Positions 20,129 to 28,844 are shown, numbered from the stretch's first letter. The stretch: 64,000 bases of DNA from Candidatus Saccharicenans sp. (GCA_026414545.1 JAOAIU010000060.1:62001-126000), one strand, 5' to 3'. Notes: generated by a model from the sequence alone, not told the origin. Numbers and translations are program-made.

Positions 20129-20157
20129 TTGTTAACCGTTGCGGTTTTTTGTACAAT
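20129..20157 (+). promoter_or_regulatory. Promoter of the histidine kinase gene
   Basis: TTGTTA (20129-20134), a 17-nt spacer and TACAAT (20152-20157). Transcription should start near 20164. A short AACCG/CGGTT stem followed by T6 (20134-20150) lies inside the spacer and might also terminate transcription from the upstream gene. A three-codon ATG-GAG-TAA frame at 20172 lies in the leader. Confidence 0.6.
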
Positions 20158-20189
20158 ATCGGAAAGCCTGGATGGAGTAAAAAAGAAAG

Positions 20190-22067
20190 TTGGTTTCAAC
20201 GGCCAACCAAAATATGAAAGTCTATTCATATTTCCTCAGCCCTTCTTTCAAAAAGATCTGGCTCTCAGGAGACCTGGCGGAGCTCCTGCACCTCGCCGGC
20301 CCGGAACCCGTCTGGCTGGAATACCGGGAATGGCTGAACCTCGTCCATCCCGACGACCGGGAGAAGGCGGAAATATCGGTCAAGAAAAGAGGCGGACTGT
20401 TATCCAGACGGGTGACTTACAGGTTAAAAACCTCCAATTCGGAATACCTGAATGTTGAGGACTTCAGGCAGGAAATCTCTGTGGAGGGGACCGGGAAAAA
20501 GCTTGTCCAGGGGATGCTGTACCCAGTTGAGACCACCCGACAATCAACCAGGGCCCAGGAAGCGCTCTATGAGATTGCCCGGCTGAGTGTGGAAAAAGAC
20601 AACCTGGTGGAACTGCTCCAGGCCATTCATCTGACCATCAGGAACCTGATGCCGGCCGAGAATTTTTACATTGCCCTTTATGATAAAGAAACCGGGCTGG
20701 TTTCCTTCCCTTATTTTGTCGACGAGTATGACCAGCCACCACCACCCCAACCGCTCGGCCGTGGTCTCACCGAATACGTGCTCAGGACGGGTGAGCCGCT
20801 CCTGGCTTCCCCGGAGGTTTTCGCCCGGCTGGAAAGCGAGGGCCAGGTGGAGTCGGTCGGGGCCCCTTCGGTTGATTGGCTGGGCGTCCCGCTGAAGGTC
20901 CAGGATGAGGTCTTCGGGGTGATGGTGGTTCAGAGCTACACCAGCGGGCTACGGTACAGCGAGGAACATCTCCGGGTGCTATCCTTTGTGGCCAGCCAGG
21001 CCGCCCTGGTTATAAAAAAGAACCTGGCTGAGGAGCTGCGGAAAGAAACGGAGCGTCTTCTGACCGATTCCTTCGCTTCTATCCAGGACGGAATTTCCAT
21101 ACTGGATATGGAGATGAGAATAGTCCGGGTGAACCCGGTAATGGAAAAGTGGTATGCCCATGCCCTGCCCCTGGTGGGCAAGAAATGCCACCTGGCCTAT
21201 CACGGGAAGGAGGACTTCTGCGACCCCTGCCCCAGCCTTGAAACCCTCAGAACCCTCAAACCGGCCTGCGAAATCGTTCCCAGGACCGGAGCCGGAGGAA
21301 AAATAACCGGCTGGCTGGAACTCTTTTCTTTCCCCCTTATCGACCATAGAACCGGAAGGTTAAAAGGGGTAATAGAATACGTCCGGGACATCACCGAAAG
21401 GAAAAAAGCCCATGACGTTATGATGACCTCTCTGAAGGAAAAGGAAGTTCTGCTGAAAGAGGTCCATCACCGGGTCAAGAATAATATGCAGATAATTTCT
21501 TCCCTGCTGAACCTGCAATCAAATTACTTAAAAGACCCGGAAGCCCGCAACGCCCTCAAGGAATGCCAGAACCGGATCTATTCCATGGCCCTGGTCCATG
21601 ACAAGCTTTACCGGGAAAAGGACCTGTCTTCCATCGATTTTGGCGACTACGCTGATAAATTGCTGGTACACCTGTTTCAGGTTCATATCCCGAACAGCGA
21701 GGGAGTGAATTATTCGGTCAGGGTTGAGGCCCCGGCCCTGACCGTGGACATGGCCATTCCCCTGGGCCTCATCCTGACCGAGCTCGTTTCCAACAGCCTG
21801 AAGCATGCTTTCAGTCCGGGGCAGGGAGGCTCGCTGCAAGTATCCCTGCTGTTTGAGGGGAAAAACCTGGTGCTCGAGGTCAGGGACAACGGTCGTGGGT
21901 ACCAACCCGGGGCTGGCAGCCGCTTTGGCCTGGAAATCGTCAGGTTGCTCGCGGCCCAGCTGGGTGGAGAATTTGACATAACCGGAGTGCCCAGCGGGGG
22001 TACTCTGGCCAGGGTGTCTTTCCCGAGCCCCGGCCAGTCCCAAGATGAGACTCCTGCCCGAGACTAA
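20190..22067 (+). CDS. Sensor histidine kinase (PAS-like, GAF, PAS, HisKA_2, HATPase)
   Basis: A soluble 625-aa kinase; no membrane segment is visible. An N-terminal PAS-like region (10-115) with a WLNLVHPDDR motif is followed by a GAF domain (125-280) and a PAS domain (290-405) carrying three cysteines (Cys333, Cys344, Cys347) near its ligand site. The dimerisation domain has LLKEVHHRVKNNMQ of the HisKA_2 class, with phospho-His at 426 or 427. The ATPase domain has ELVSNSLKHAF (N box) and DNGRGY (G1). The start is uncertain: TTG at 20190 lies 12 nt after GGAG, while ATG at 20214 lacks a Shine-Dalgarno. It is flanked by two related response regulators, its likely partners. Confidence 0.9.
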   Translation: MVSTANQNMKVYSYFLSPSFKKIWLSGDLAELLHLAGPEPVWLEYREWLNLVHPDDREKAEISVKKRGGLLSRRVTYRLKTSNSEYLNVEDFRQEISVEGTGKKLVQGMLYPVETTRQSTRAQEALYEIARLSVEKDNLVELLQAIHLTIRNLMPAENFYIALYDKETGLVSFPYFVDEYDQPPPPQPLGRGLTEYVLRTGEPLLASPEVFARLESEGQVESVGAPSVDWLGVPLKVQDEVFGVMVVQSYTSGLRYSEEHLRVLSFVASQAALVIKKNLAEELRKETERLLTDSFASIQDGISILDMEMRIVRVNPVMEKWYAHALPLVGKKCHLAYHGKEDFCDPCPSLETLRTLKPACEIVPRTGAGGKITGWLELFSFPLIDHRTGRLKGVIEYVRDITERKKAHDVMMTSLKEKEVLLKEVHHRVKNNMQIISSLLNLQSNYLKDPEARNALKECQNRIYSMALVHDKLYREKDLSSIDFGDYADKLLVHLFQVHIPNSEGVNYSVRVEAPALTVDMAIPLGLILTELVSNSLKHAFSPGQGGSLQVSLLFEGKNLVLEVRDNGRGYQPGAGSRFGLEIVRLLAAQLGGEFDITGVPSGGTLARVSFPSPGQSQDETPARD

Positions 22068-22121
22068 GGAGGTTGCACCCGCCCGGTCGTCCGTATAGAA
22101 TGTAATAGTCACGAGGTCAGA

Positions 22122-23465
22122 ATGAGCAAGGCCAGGATGCTGATCGTCGAGGATGAAAACCTGGTAGCCAGAGACCTCCATAACATGGTCAGGCTTCTTG
22201 GCTACGAAGTTACCGGCGTGGTCCAGACCGCGGAAGAGGTCATCGCCAGCATCAACCAGAAAAGGCCCGACCTGGTCCTGATGGACATCGTGCTCAAGGG
22301 CAACCTTGACGGCATATCCGTGGCCGCCGTCGTCTGGGAAGAATACTCCATCCCGGTGGTTTACATCACCTCATTTGCCGATGACCTGACCTTTGAGCGG
22401 GCCAAGCTGACCGAACCTTTTGGCTACTTGATCAAGCCCTTTGAGGAACGAGAGCTGGAACTGACTATCGAGACGGCCCTCTATAAAGCCCGGATGCAAC
22501 TGCTGCTCAGAGAAAAAGAACAGTGGCTGGCCACCATTCTCAGAAGCATTGGCGACGGAATAATAGTCCTCAATGCCGAAGGTCTAATTTCATTCATAAA
22601 CCCGGTAGCCCAGAGTATAACTGGCTGGACAGAGAAGGAAGTTCTCGGTCAGAAATTCGAACAGGTCTTTTATCTTAAGAGCCAGACCGCACCGTCCCCT
22701 GGCCTAGAACCATTTACTCTCCAGGAAGCCGTCCTGATTTCCAAGAACGGGCTGGAAATTCCGATTGAACAAACCACGGCTCCTTTGCCCCAGGACAGGG
22801 GGGTGGGCCCCGGACAGGTCATAGTCTTCCGCGACATCACTTCACGCAAAAAGGTCGAAAGGGAGCTACAGGAGAGCTGGGCCAGGTTGCAGCGGGCCTT
22901 GCAGGGGACCATCCAGGCTATCTCCACCACGATTGAGATGCGTGACCCTTACACTGCCGGTCACCAGAGGCGGGTGGCCAAGCTGGCCGAAGCCATTGCC
23001 CGGGAACTGGGCCTTCCCGCCAATCAGGTCGAAGGGTTGACCCTGGCCGCCGAAATTCATGACATCGGGAAGATTTATGTGCCCTCGGAAATCCTGAGTA
23101 AACCGACCAAACTCACCGAGCTGGAATATACGATCATCAAGACCCACCCTCAGGCCGGGTTTGAAATTCTCAAGAACATCGAATTCCCCTGGCCGATAGC
23201 CCAGATCGTCCTCCAGCATCACGAGAGAATCAACGGCTCCGGCTACCCCAACGGCCTGAAAGACGGAGAGATACTGCCTGAAGCCCGAATCCTGGCCGTG
23301 GCTGATGTGGTCGAAGCCATGTCCTCGCACCGTCCCTACCGCCCGGCCTTTGGAATCGACCGGGCCCTGGAAGAAATCAAGCAAAACAGGGGAGTGCTGT
23401 ACGGACCCGCTGAGGTGGATGCCTGTCTCTACTTGATCACCGAAAAAGCTTTTACCCTGGATTGA
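22122..23465 (+). CDS. Response regulator with REC, PAS and HD-GYP domains (c-di-GMP phosphodiesterase)
   Basis: A 447-aa protein. REC (5-120) has Glu10/Asp11, phosphoacceptor Asp55 in LVLMDIVLKG and YLIKPF, and is closely similar to the REC of the GGDEF protein two genes upstream. PAS (about 135-255) contains ILRSIGDGIIVLNAEG and ends at VFRDITSRK. HD-GYP (270-447): AEIHDIGKIYVP, KTHPQAGFEIL, LQHHERINGSGYPNGL and ARILAVADVVEAMSSHRPYRPA, with catalytic HD and GYP residues intact. It should degrade c-di-GMP to pGpG or GMP. The repeated REC-PAS architecture suggests the two regulators arose by duplication with exchange of the output domain. Confidence 0.94.
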   Translation: MSKARMLIVEDENLVARDLHNMVRLLGYEVTGVVQTAEEVIASINQKRPDLVLMDIVLKGNLDGISVAAVVWEEYSIPVVYITSFADDLTFERAKLTEPFGYLIKPFEERELELTIETALYKARMQLLLREKEQWLATILRSIGDGIIVLNAEGLISFINPVAQSITGWTEKEVLGQKFEQVFYLKSQTAPSPGLEPFTLQEAVLISKNGLEIPIEQTTAPLPQDRGVGPGQVIVFRDITSRKKVERELQESWARLQRALQGTIQAISTTIEMRDPYTAGHQRRVAKLAEAIARELGLPANQVEGLTLAAEIHDIGKIYVPSEILSKPTKLTELEYTIIKTHPQAGFEILKNIEFPWPIAQIVLQHHERINGSGYPNGLKDGEILPEARILAVADVVEAMSSHRPYRPAFGIDRALEEIKQNRGVLYGPAEVDACLYLITEKAFTLD

Positions 23466-23557
23466 GCCGACTCCCTCTGAAGTCTTTCCGGATAATCATT
23501 CGGGCCCGCTTATCAAGCGACGGTTGCGCTCAACAACTTTTTTTTAAAATAAAAAAG

Positions 23558-23632
23558 CGCCCCCGACGGGATTCGAACCCGTGTTGCCGCCTTGAAAGGG
23601 CGATGTCCTAGGCCGGGCTAGACGACAGGGGC
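23558..23632 (-). tRNA. tRNA-Glu (anticodon UUC)
   Basis: Complete cloverleaf on the minus strand: acceptor GCCCCTG/CGGGGGC, anticodon stem TCGCC/GGCGG with loop CTTTCAA (anticodon TTC), T-arm ACGGG-TTCGAAT-CCCGT, discriminator G. CCA is not encoded. A T6-A-T4 run follows directly and may end transcription. It is transcribed after tRNA-Lys. Confidence 0.95.
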
Positions 23633-23637
23633 GCAAA

Positions 23638-23709
23638 TGAGCCGTGCTGGACTCGAACCAGCGACACCCGGCTTAAAAGGCCGGTGCTCTCCCTCTGAGC
23701 TAACGGCCC
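23638..23709 (-). tRNA. tRNA-Lys (anticodon UUU)
   Basis: Cloverleaf on the minus strand: acceptor GGGCCGT/ACGGCTC (one G-U pair), D-arm GCTC/GAGC, anticodon stem CCGGC/GCCGG with loop CTTTTAA (anticodon TTT), T-arm GCTGG-TTCGAGT-CCAGC, discriminator A. CCA is not encoded. It is separated from tRNA-Glu by 5 nt, so the pair is one transcript. Confidence 0.95.
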
Positions 23710-23734
23710 CTTTTCCAGACCGCAAGAAAGATTA

Positions 23735-23762
23735 TTTATAGCTGAAAATCGCAAAAAGTCAA
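23735..23762 (-). promoter_or_regulatory. Promoter of the tRNA-Lys/tRNA-Glu unit
   Basis: Minus-strand TTGACT (complement of 23757-23762), 16-nt spacer and TATAAA (complement of 23735-23740). The predicted start lies about 20 nt upstream of tRNA-Lys. Confidence 0.65.
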
Positions 23763-23805
23763 TAATGACAGACTATGATTTTAAGGCCGGCTGAGCAAAA
23801 TTCTT

Positions 23806-24501
23806 TTAGCTGACCGCCACGAAATCGATAATCTTCCACTGTCCGTTGTAAGCCACCTTGCCGGTTTCATCCTTGAGTACATATCTTCTCATTTCGACTT
23901 TATACTTTTTCTCGGCACCGGCTTTGTTCTTAACGCTGATGACCAGTTGCTTGGAATGAACGTCTCCGTTCAGGCTCCGGATACCGGGCAGGCTTTTCAG
24001 CCCCAGAGAGAATAGGGTAATCTGCTCTTCCTTGGCAGCCGCGTCCTTGGCCTCGGCATAAAGCCTCTGCAGTTCACGATGAACATTGTATTCCTCGTCA
24101 TACTTGGCCTGCAGCTGTTCGACCTTTTTCTTCAGGGCGGCCCGGGCCGCTGAGGTTCTGGCGTTATCCAGCTCATCCTTGGCCGCATCCAGTGCGTCCT
24201 TGGCATCAACCACAGGGCCGATATGGTCGTCAACTTTCTTCTTGGCTTCGGCCTCTTTATCGTTCAGGGCAGGCAGGCTGACTGGATCCACTTTCTCCGG
24301 AGTAACCTCCAGAATGGTAAAGCTGGCATAATCGATTTCCAGGGGCTTCCAGGCCATGGCCGCCATGGTCTGATTATCCTTCATGGATACGGCATGGAAA
24401 TATTTATCCAGCAGGGTTTTTTCGGGAGATGAGGAACAGCCCGCAGCAATAAGGATGGCAACCGTAAGAAGACCGATCAACCAAAGGCTTTTAATTTTCA
24501 T
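23806..24501 (-). CDS. Putative lipoprotein with central coiled coil
   Basis: A 231-aa exported protein. It begins MKIKSLWLIGLL and has a lipobox IAAGC followed by SSSPEK, so it is predicted to be acylated on that cysteine and membrane-anchored. Residues about 80-160 are Ala/Lys/Glu/Asp rich and predict a coiled coil; the last 60 residues look like beta strands (QLVISVKNKAGAEKKYKVEMRRYVL). The early segment resembles the fold of DUF4878-type lipoproteins (LLDKYFHAVSMKDNQTMAAM), a weak guess. The chosen ATG has GGAGG at the right distance; its first codons overlap the end of gatA by 11 bp. Function unknown. Confidence 0.72.
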   Translation of the reverse strand: MKIKSLWLIGLLTVAILIAAGCSSSPEKTLLDKYFHAVSMKDNQTMAAMAWKPLEIDYASFTILEVTPEKVDPVSLPALNDKEAEAKKKVDDHIGPVVDAKDALDAAKDELDNARTSAARAALKKKVEQLQAKYDEEYNVHRELQRLYAEAKDAAAKEEQITLFSLGLKSLPGIRSLNGDVHSKQLVISVKNKAGAEKKYKVEMRRYVLKDETGKVAYNGQWKIIDFVAVS

Positions 24502-25963
24502 TCTTCCTCCTTCCTCTGGTATTAATTCCATTCATATTATTTTTGAATTTTATATTATTTTCAAGTAAAAAAGCAAATTTAAATAATCTGTTTTCGGCAA
24601 AGGGCGGAGATAGCACCTGAAGACCCAGAGGCAGTCCGTCGGGCGTCAGCCCGCAGGGAATCGAAATTCCGGGAATGCCAGCCAAACTGGCGGCCACCGT
24701 GAAATAATCCTGCAGGTACATGGCTATCGGGTCCTGCTTTTCCCCGAGTTTGAAGGCTGGCTCGGGTGTGGTCGGAGTCAGGATGAAATCAACCCGCTCG
24801 AAGGCGGCCCGGAGCTCGGCGGTGATGGCCTGGCGGGCCCGGGCCGCTCTGGCATAGTAAGCCTCGTAGTAGCCCGAACTCAGAGCAAAAGTCCCCAGCA
24901 GGATCCGTCGCTTGACCTCACTCCCGAAACCAGCGGTCCGGGTCCTGATATACATATCGGCCAGCTCGGCTGCTTCAGCCCGAAAGCCGTATCTCACCCC
25001 GTCATACCTGGCCAGGTTGGAGCTAGCTTCAGAAGGTGCGATTATGTAATAACAGGGCAGGGCAACCTCCCAGGATGGAAAATCCATCGACACAACTTCA
25101 AATCCCAGGGCGGTAACCATTTGCTGGACCCGGCGGTAGCTGGCAGCCACCTCGGGGTTAATCCCTCTTAAAGAAGTCTCTTTCAGAAAGCCCACTCTTA
25201 TTCTGTCCTGGAAACTGCCCAGATCAGCCAGATAATCGGGCACCGGTCGGTCAGCACAAGTAGAGTCCCGGCGGTCAAAGCCAGAGATGACCGAAGTGAG
25301 AAGAGCACAGTCCTCAACCGAGCGGGCCAGGGGGCCAATCTGGTCCAGGGAGGAGGCAAAAGCCACCAGCCCATATCTCGAAACTCGCCCGTAGGTGGGT
25401 TTCAATCCCACTATTCCACAGAAGGCGGCAGGTTGACGGACGGAGCCGCCGGTATCAGAACCGAGGGCGGCCATGGCTTCAAAGCCAGCCACGGCGGCGG
25501 CCGACCCACCGCTCGAACCACCCGGCACCCTTTCCAGATCCCAGGGATTTCGGGTCGGGAAGTAAGCCGAGTTCTCGGTGGACGAGCCCATGGCAAACTC
25601 ATCCATGTTGGTTTTTCCGATGATGATAGCATCCTCGGCTTCCAGGCGCTCGACCACCGTGGCATCGTAAGGCGGCACAAAATTTTCCAGGATTCTGGAG
25701 CCGCAGGTGGTTCTTAGACCGCGGGTCACGATGTTGTCCTTTATGGCCACAACAGCCCCGGCCAGACGCCCCTTTTCCTTTCGGCCGTCGATTTTCCTGG
25801 CCCGGTTCATCGCCCGGTCAAAAGCCAGGGTCAGGTAAGCCTTGATTTCCCGGTCGGCTGATTCAATATGGACAAGGTAAGATTCCAATATTTCAGCAGC
25901 TGTTATCTGGCCGCTCCGGACCAGGTCCACCGCTTCTCTCAGTCCAAGTTCAAAATACTTCAT
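24491..25963 (-). CDS. gatA: Asp-tRNA(Asn)/Glu-tRNA(Gln) amidotransferase subunit A
   Basis: GatA is the amidase of the GatCAB complex, which turns misacylated Glu-tRNA(Gln) or Asp-tRNA(Asn) into the correct form. The 490-aa protein carries the Ser-cis-Ser-Lys triad: Lys75 (VVAIKDN), Ser150 (PGGSSGGSAAAVAG) and Ser174 (GSDTGGSVRQPAAFCG), with the same spacing as S. aureus GatA. It overlaps gatC (TGA/ATG) and its last codons overlap the lipoprotein. The C-terminal 20 residues are Asn/Lys/Arg rich, unlike the family core. gatB is not in the window. Confidence 0.97.
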   Translation of the reverse strand: MKYFELGLREAVDLVRSGQITAAEILESYLVHIESADREIKAYLTLAFDRAMNRARKIDGRKEKGRLAGAVVAIKDNIVTRGLRTTCGSRILENFVPPYDATVVERLEAEDAIIIGKTNMDEFAMGSSTENSAYFPTRNPWDLERVPGGSSGGSAAAVAGFEAMAALGSDTGGSVRQPAAFCGIVGLKPTYGRVSRYGLVAFASSLDQIGPLARSVEDCALLTSVISGFDRRDSTCADRPVPDYLADLGSFQDRIRVGFLKETSLRGINPEVAASYRRVQQMVTALGFEVVSMDFPSWEVALPCYYIIAPSEASSNLARYDGVRYGFRAEAAELADMYIRTRTAGFGSEVKRRILLGTFALSSGYYEAYYARAARARQAITAELRAAFERVDFILTPTTPEPAFKLGEKQDPIAMYLQDYFTVAASLAGIPGISIPCGLTPDGLPLGLQVLSPPFAENRLFKFAFLLENNIKFKNNMNGINTRGRRKNEN

Positions 25964-26241
25964 TTTTCTCGAAAAACTCTGGGCACCTTGACGAAATCGC
26001 CCTGTTTATCCGGGGCCATGGCCAGGACCTCGGCCTGGGGCAGCGAGGGATGCACCTCGTCGTCTTCCAGCCGAAGGGTGAAATCCACCTGAGTGTATTT
26101 TTCTTCTTCCTCGGTGGCCAGACTGGACAGCCGCCCTACCCAGTCGATTATCTTTTCCATCTGTCCGGGCAGAAGTTTTCTTTCTTCCTCGGTCAGCTCC
26201 AGGTTGGCCAGCCGGCTGAGATGTTCCAGGTCAACTTTCAT
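25960..26241 (-). CDS. gatC: Asp-tRNA(Asn)/Glu-tRNA(Gln) amidotransferase subunit C
   Basis: GatC wraps around GatA and stabilises its interface with GatB. The 93-aa protein starts with VDLEHLSRLANLELTEEERK, the usual GatC opening, and has LRLEDDEVHPSLPQAEVLAMAPDKQGDFVKVPRVF, the usual end. There is no Shine-Dalgarno, and the promoter -10 ends 7 nt before the ATG, so the message is probably leaderless. It is the first gene of gatC-gatA-lipoprotein. Confidence 0.95.
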   Translation of the reverse strand: MKVDLEHLSRLANLELTEEERKLLPGQMEKIIDWVGRLSSLATEEEEKYTQVDFTLRLEDDEVHPSLPQAEVLAMAPDKQGDFVKVPRVFREK

Positions 26242-26248
26242 GTTTTAG

Positions 26249-26277
26249 ATTATAGAGAATGCGAGGAAAATTCACAA
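26249..26277 (-). promoter_or_regulatory. Leaderless-type promoter of gatC-gatA
   Basis: Minus-strand TTGTGA (complement of 26272-26277), 17-nt spacer and consensus TATAAT (complement of 26249-26254), then 7 nt to the ATG. Transcription is predicted to begin at the start codon. Confidence 0.7.
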
Positions 26278-26312
26278 GATAACTCTTTGTAAAAAACGGG
26301 CTTTATGATATA

Positions 26313-26318
26313 TATAAT
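26313..26318 (+). promoter_or_regulatory. Candidate -10 element for the hydrogenase operon
   Basis: A consensus TATAAT lies 23 nt before the hoxF ATG, but no good -35 is seen at 16-18 nt (TAAAAA at 17, TTGTAA at 20). This may point to an activator-dependent promoter. The Shine-Dalgarno is AAGGGG. Confidence 0.35.
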
Positions 26319-26341
26319 TCTATTTTTACAAGGGGTCTGAT

Positions 26342-28141
26342 ATGAACTATAAAAGAATACTTCAAGAATACAAAAAAGACCGGACCCGGCTGATAGAGAT
26401 CTTAAAAGAACTCCAGTCCAGGGAAGGCTACATTTCGGAAAAAGCTACTTTATCTGTGGCCGAAGAACTCGGCCTTTCCCGGGCCGAAGTGGAAGGGGTC
26501 ATCAGCTTTTACCACTTTCTTCAGGCTCGGCCGCTCGGAAAATATGTGGTCTATCTCAACAATTCCATCACCGCCCAAATGGCCGGACGGGAAAAAGTGG
26601 CCCTGGCCTGGGAGCGGGAAGTCGGCTGCGGTTTCGGCCAGACCTCCACGGACGGCCTGGTCACCCTGCTGGAGACCTCCTGCATTGGAATGAACGACCA
26701 GGAACCGGCAGCTCTCATCAACGGCCTGGTGTTCACTTCCCTCAACCCCGAAAAGGTTAAAAAACTGGTGGGCTGGATGAGAGAGGGCAGGGCGGTTGAG
26801 GACATGGTGGAAGAAACGGGCGATGGGGCTAACAGCCATGAGCTCGTCCGGGCCATGGTCAGGAATAATATCAGGAAAACCGGTCCAGTCGTTTTTGGCG
26901 ATTATTCGGCTGGGCAGGCCATATTCAAGGCCCTGCAAACAACCCCGGAGTGTATTATCGATGAAGTTAAAAAGGCCAATTTGCTGGGCCGGGGTGGGGC
27001 CGGCTTTCCCACCGGTCTGAAATGGGAATTCTGCCGGAAAGAAAAGGGCGAGCAGCATTTTGTCATCTGCAATGCTGATGAGGGCGAACCCGGAACCTTC
27101 AAAGACCGGGTCATCCTGACCGAAAGACCGGAGATGGTATTCGAAGGTATGGCCATCGCCGGCTATGCCGTCGGGGCTAATCGGGGAATCCTTTATCTAA
27201 GGCATGAATATACTTACCTGCGTCGTTACCTGGAACACATACTTAAAAAGATGAGAGAACAGGGCTGGCTGGGACAGAATATTGCCGGCCGGGGATTCGA
27301 CTTCGACATCGAGATCAAGATGGGCGCCGGAGCCTATGTCTGTGGTGAAGAATCGGCCCTGATCGAATCGGCCGAAGGCAAACGGGGAGAGCCCCGCGAC
27401 CGGCCCCCGTTCCCGGTGCAGAAGGGCTATCTGAACTTGCCCAGCACAGTCAACAATGTGGAGACTCTGGCCACGGCCACCCAGATTATTAATCGCGGAG
27501 CAGGCTGGTTCAGGTCGATGGGTACCCCGGTTTCAGCCGGGACCAAGCTGCTGAGCGTTTCCGGGGATTGTCAGAGGCCGGGCATATATGAGGTGGAATA
27601 TGGCCTGACAGTCAAGGAGCTGCTGGAAATGGTCGGAGCAGAAGACACCCTGGCCGTCCAGGTGGGTGGGCCTTCGGGTAACTGTATTTCGGAAGCCGGT
27701 TTCGGTCGGAAAATTTGCTTCTCCGACCTGCCTACTGGAGGCTCAATCATCATTTTCAACCGCAGCCGAGACCTGTTTTCAGTGGTACGCAATTTCCTCG
27801 ACTTCTTCATAGAAGAAAGTTGTGGCTGGTGTGTCCCCTGCCGGGCCGGGAATGTCCTGCTGAAGAAAAAGTTTGAGAAGATCGCCTCCGGCCTGGGCAC
27901 GGCCCGGGATCTCCGGGAAATCGAAGCCTGGGGAAAAATCATCAAGTCGATGAGCCGCTGCGGCCTGGGCCAGACTTCGCCCAACCCGGTGCTGACCACC
28001 CTGGCCAGTTTTCGAGGACTCTATGAAAGCCGGGTCAGCCAAGAAGCAGACTTCATTTCAGAATTCGACCTCAACCGAGCTGTGGCCGAAGCCTGCGCCA
28101 TAACCGGCAGAAAATTCCAGGAGGAACAGGAACATGCCTGA
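26342..28141 (+). CDS. hoxF: NAD-reducing [NiFe] hydrogenase diaphorase subunit HoxF
   Basis: A 599-aa flavoprotein that exchanges electrons with NAD(H). Residues 1-155 form a NuoE-like domain, but only Cys114 (TSCIG) remains at the four positions that normally bind the [2Fe-2S] cluster, so that cluster is probably missing. Residues 175-580 are NuoF-like: GRGGAGFPTGLKW and CNADEGEPGTFKDR for FMN, GAGAYVCGEESALIES for NADH, and a [4Fe-4S] site Cys494, Cys497, Cys500 and Cys540. This fused layout matches HoxF of group 3d hydrogenases. hoxU overlaps its end by 8 bp. Confidence 0.93.
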   Translation: MNYKRILQEYKKDRTRLIEILKELQSREGYISEKATLSVAEELGLSRAEVEGVISFYHFLQARPLGKYVVYLNNSITAQMAGREKVALAWEREVGCGFGQTSTDGLVTLLETSCIGMNDQEPAALINGLVFTSLNPEKVKKLVGWMREGRAVEDMVEETGDGANSHELVRAMVRNNIRKTGPVVFGDYSAGQAIFKALQTTPECIIDEVKKANLLGRGGAGFPTGLKWEFCRKEKGEQHFVICNADEGEPGTFKDRVILTERPEMVFEGMAIAGYAVGANRGILYLRHEYTYLRRYLEHILKKMREQGWLGQNIAGRGFDFDIEIKMGAGAYVCGEESALIESAEGKRGEPRDRPPFPVQKGYLNLPSTVNNVETLATATQIINRGAGWFRSMGTPVSAGTKLLSVSGDCQRPGIYEVEYGLTVKELLEMVGAEDTLAVQVGGPSGNCISEAGFGRKICFSDLPTGGSIIIFNRSRDLFSVVRNFLDFFIEESCGWCVPCRAGNVLLKKKFEKIASGLGTARDLREIEAWGKIIKSMSRCGLGQTSPNPVLTTLASFRGLYESRVSQEADFISEFDLNRAVAEACAITGRKFQEEQEHA

Positions 28142-28832
28142 CAAGATAAAATTCACGGTTGACGGCAAGGAGTGTCAGGCCGAAGCCGGCCTGACCATCT
28201 ATGAGGCGGCCAAGGCCAACGGAATATACATCCCGGTACTTTGTCACTTTGAAGGGTTAAAGCCGGTGGGCAGCTGCCGCATCTGTTCGGTCCGGGTAAA
28301 CGGACGCTGGATGGCGGCCTGCACCCAGCCGGTAACGCCCGGAATGGTCATCGAGAACAGCTCCCCGGAAGTTGAAGAGTACCGGAAAGCCATAATAGAA
28401 ATGCTGTTTGTTGAGGGCAACCACTTCTGCCCGGCTTGCGAGAAAAGCGGCAACTGCGAACTCCAGGCCCTGGCCTACCGCTACCAGATCATGGTTCCTC
28501 AGTTCCCCTACCTGTTCCCGAAAAAAGAAATCGAAGCTTTCCCGAAATTCCTGCTGGAACACAACCGCTGCGTTCAGTGTCAGCGTTGCATCCGGGCTAT
28601 TCAGACACCGGATGGGAAGAAGGTCTTTGCCATGAAAAACCGCTCCGGCCGGGTCCGGATCAACGTAGACCGGAAACTGGCTGCCCGGTTGAGCGACGAG
28701 CAAGCTCAAAAAGCCATGGACATCTGCCCGGTGGGGGCCATTCTCAAAAAAGAGGTGGGCTTCCGCGTTCCCATCGGAAAGCGCAAGTACGACCGCCAGC
28801 CCATCGGCAGTGACATCGAAGAGAAGAAATAA
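28134..28832 (+). CDS. hoxU: NAD-reducing hydrogenase diaphorase subunit HoxU
   Basis: A 232-aa iron-sulfur protein equivalent to the N-terminus of NuoG; it passes electrons between HoxF and the hydrogenase module. It has a plant-type [2Fe-2S] site (Cys37, Cys48, Cys51, Cys63), a His-Cys3 [4Fe-4S] site (His97, Cys99, Cys102, Cys108) and a further [4Fe-4S] site (Cys146, Cys149, Cys152, Cys198 in DICPVGAIL). The length is that of HoxU, not of full NuoG. It overlaps hoxF and is followed 12 nt later by hoxY. Confidence 0.93.
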   Translation: MPDKIKFTVDGKECQAEAGLTIYEAAKANGIYIPVLCHFEGLKPVGSCRICSVRVNGRWMAACTQPVTPGMVIENSSPEVEEYRKAIIEMLFVEGNHFCPACEKSGNCELQALAYRYQIMVPQFPYLFPKKEIEAFPKFLLEHNRCVQCQRCIRAIQTPDGKKVFAMKNRSGRVRINVDRKLAARLSDEQAQKAMDICPVGAILKKEVGFRVPIGKRKYDRQPIGSDIEEKK

Positions 28833-28844
28833 CGGGGTAGGAAA

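Noticed and set aside
20172-20180. ATG-GAG-TAA mini-frame in the leader of the histidine kinase gene as a regulatory upstream frame
   Set aside because: Three codons with no attenuator structure; it may simply be chance.
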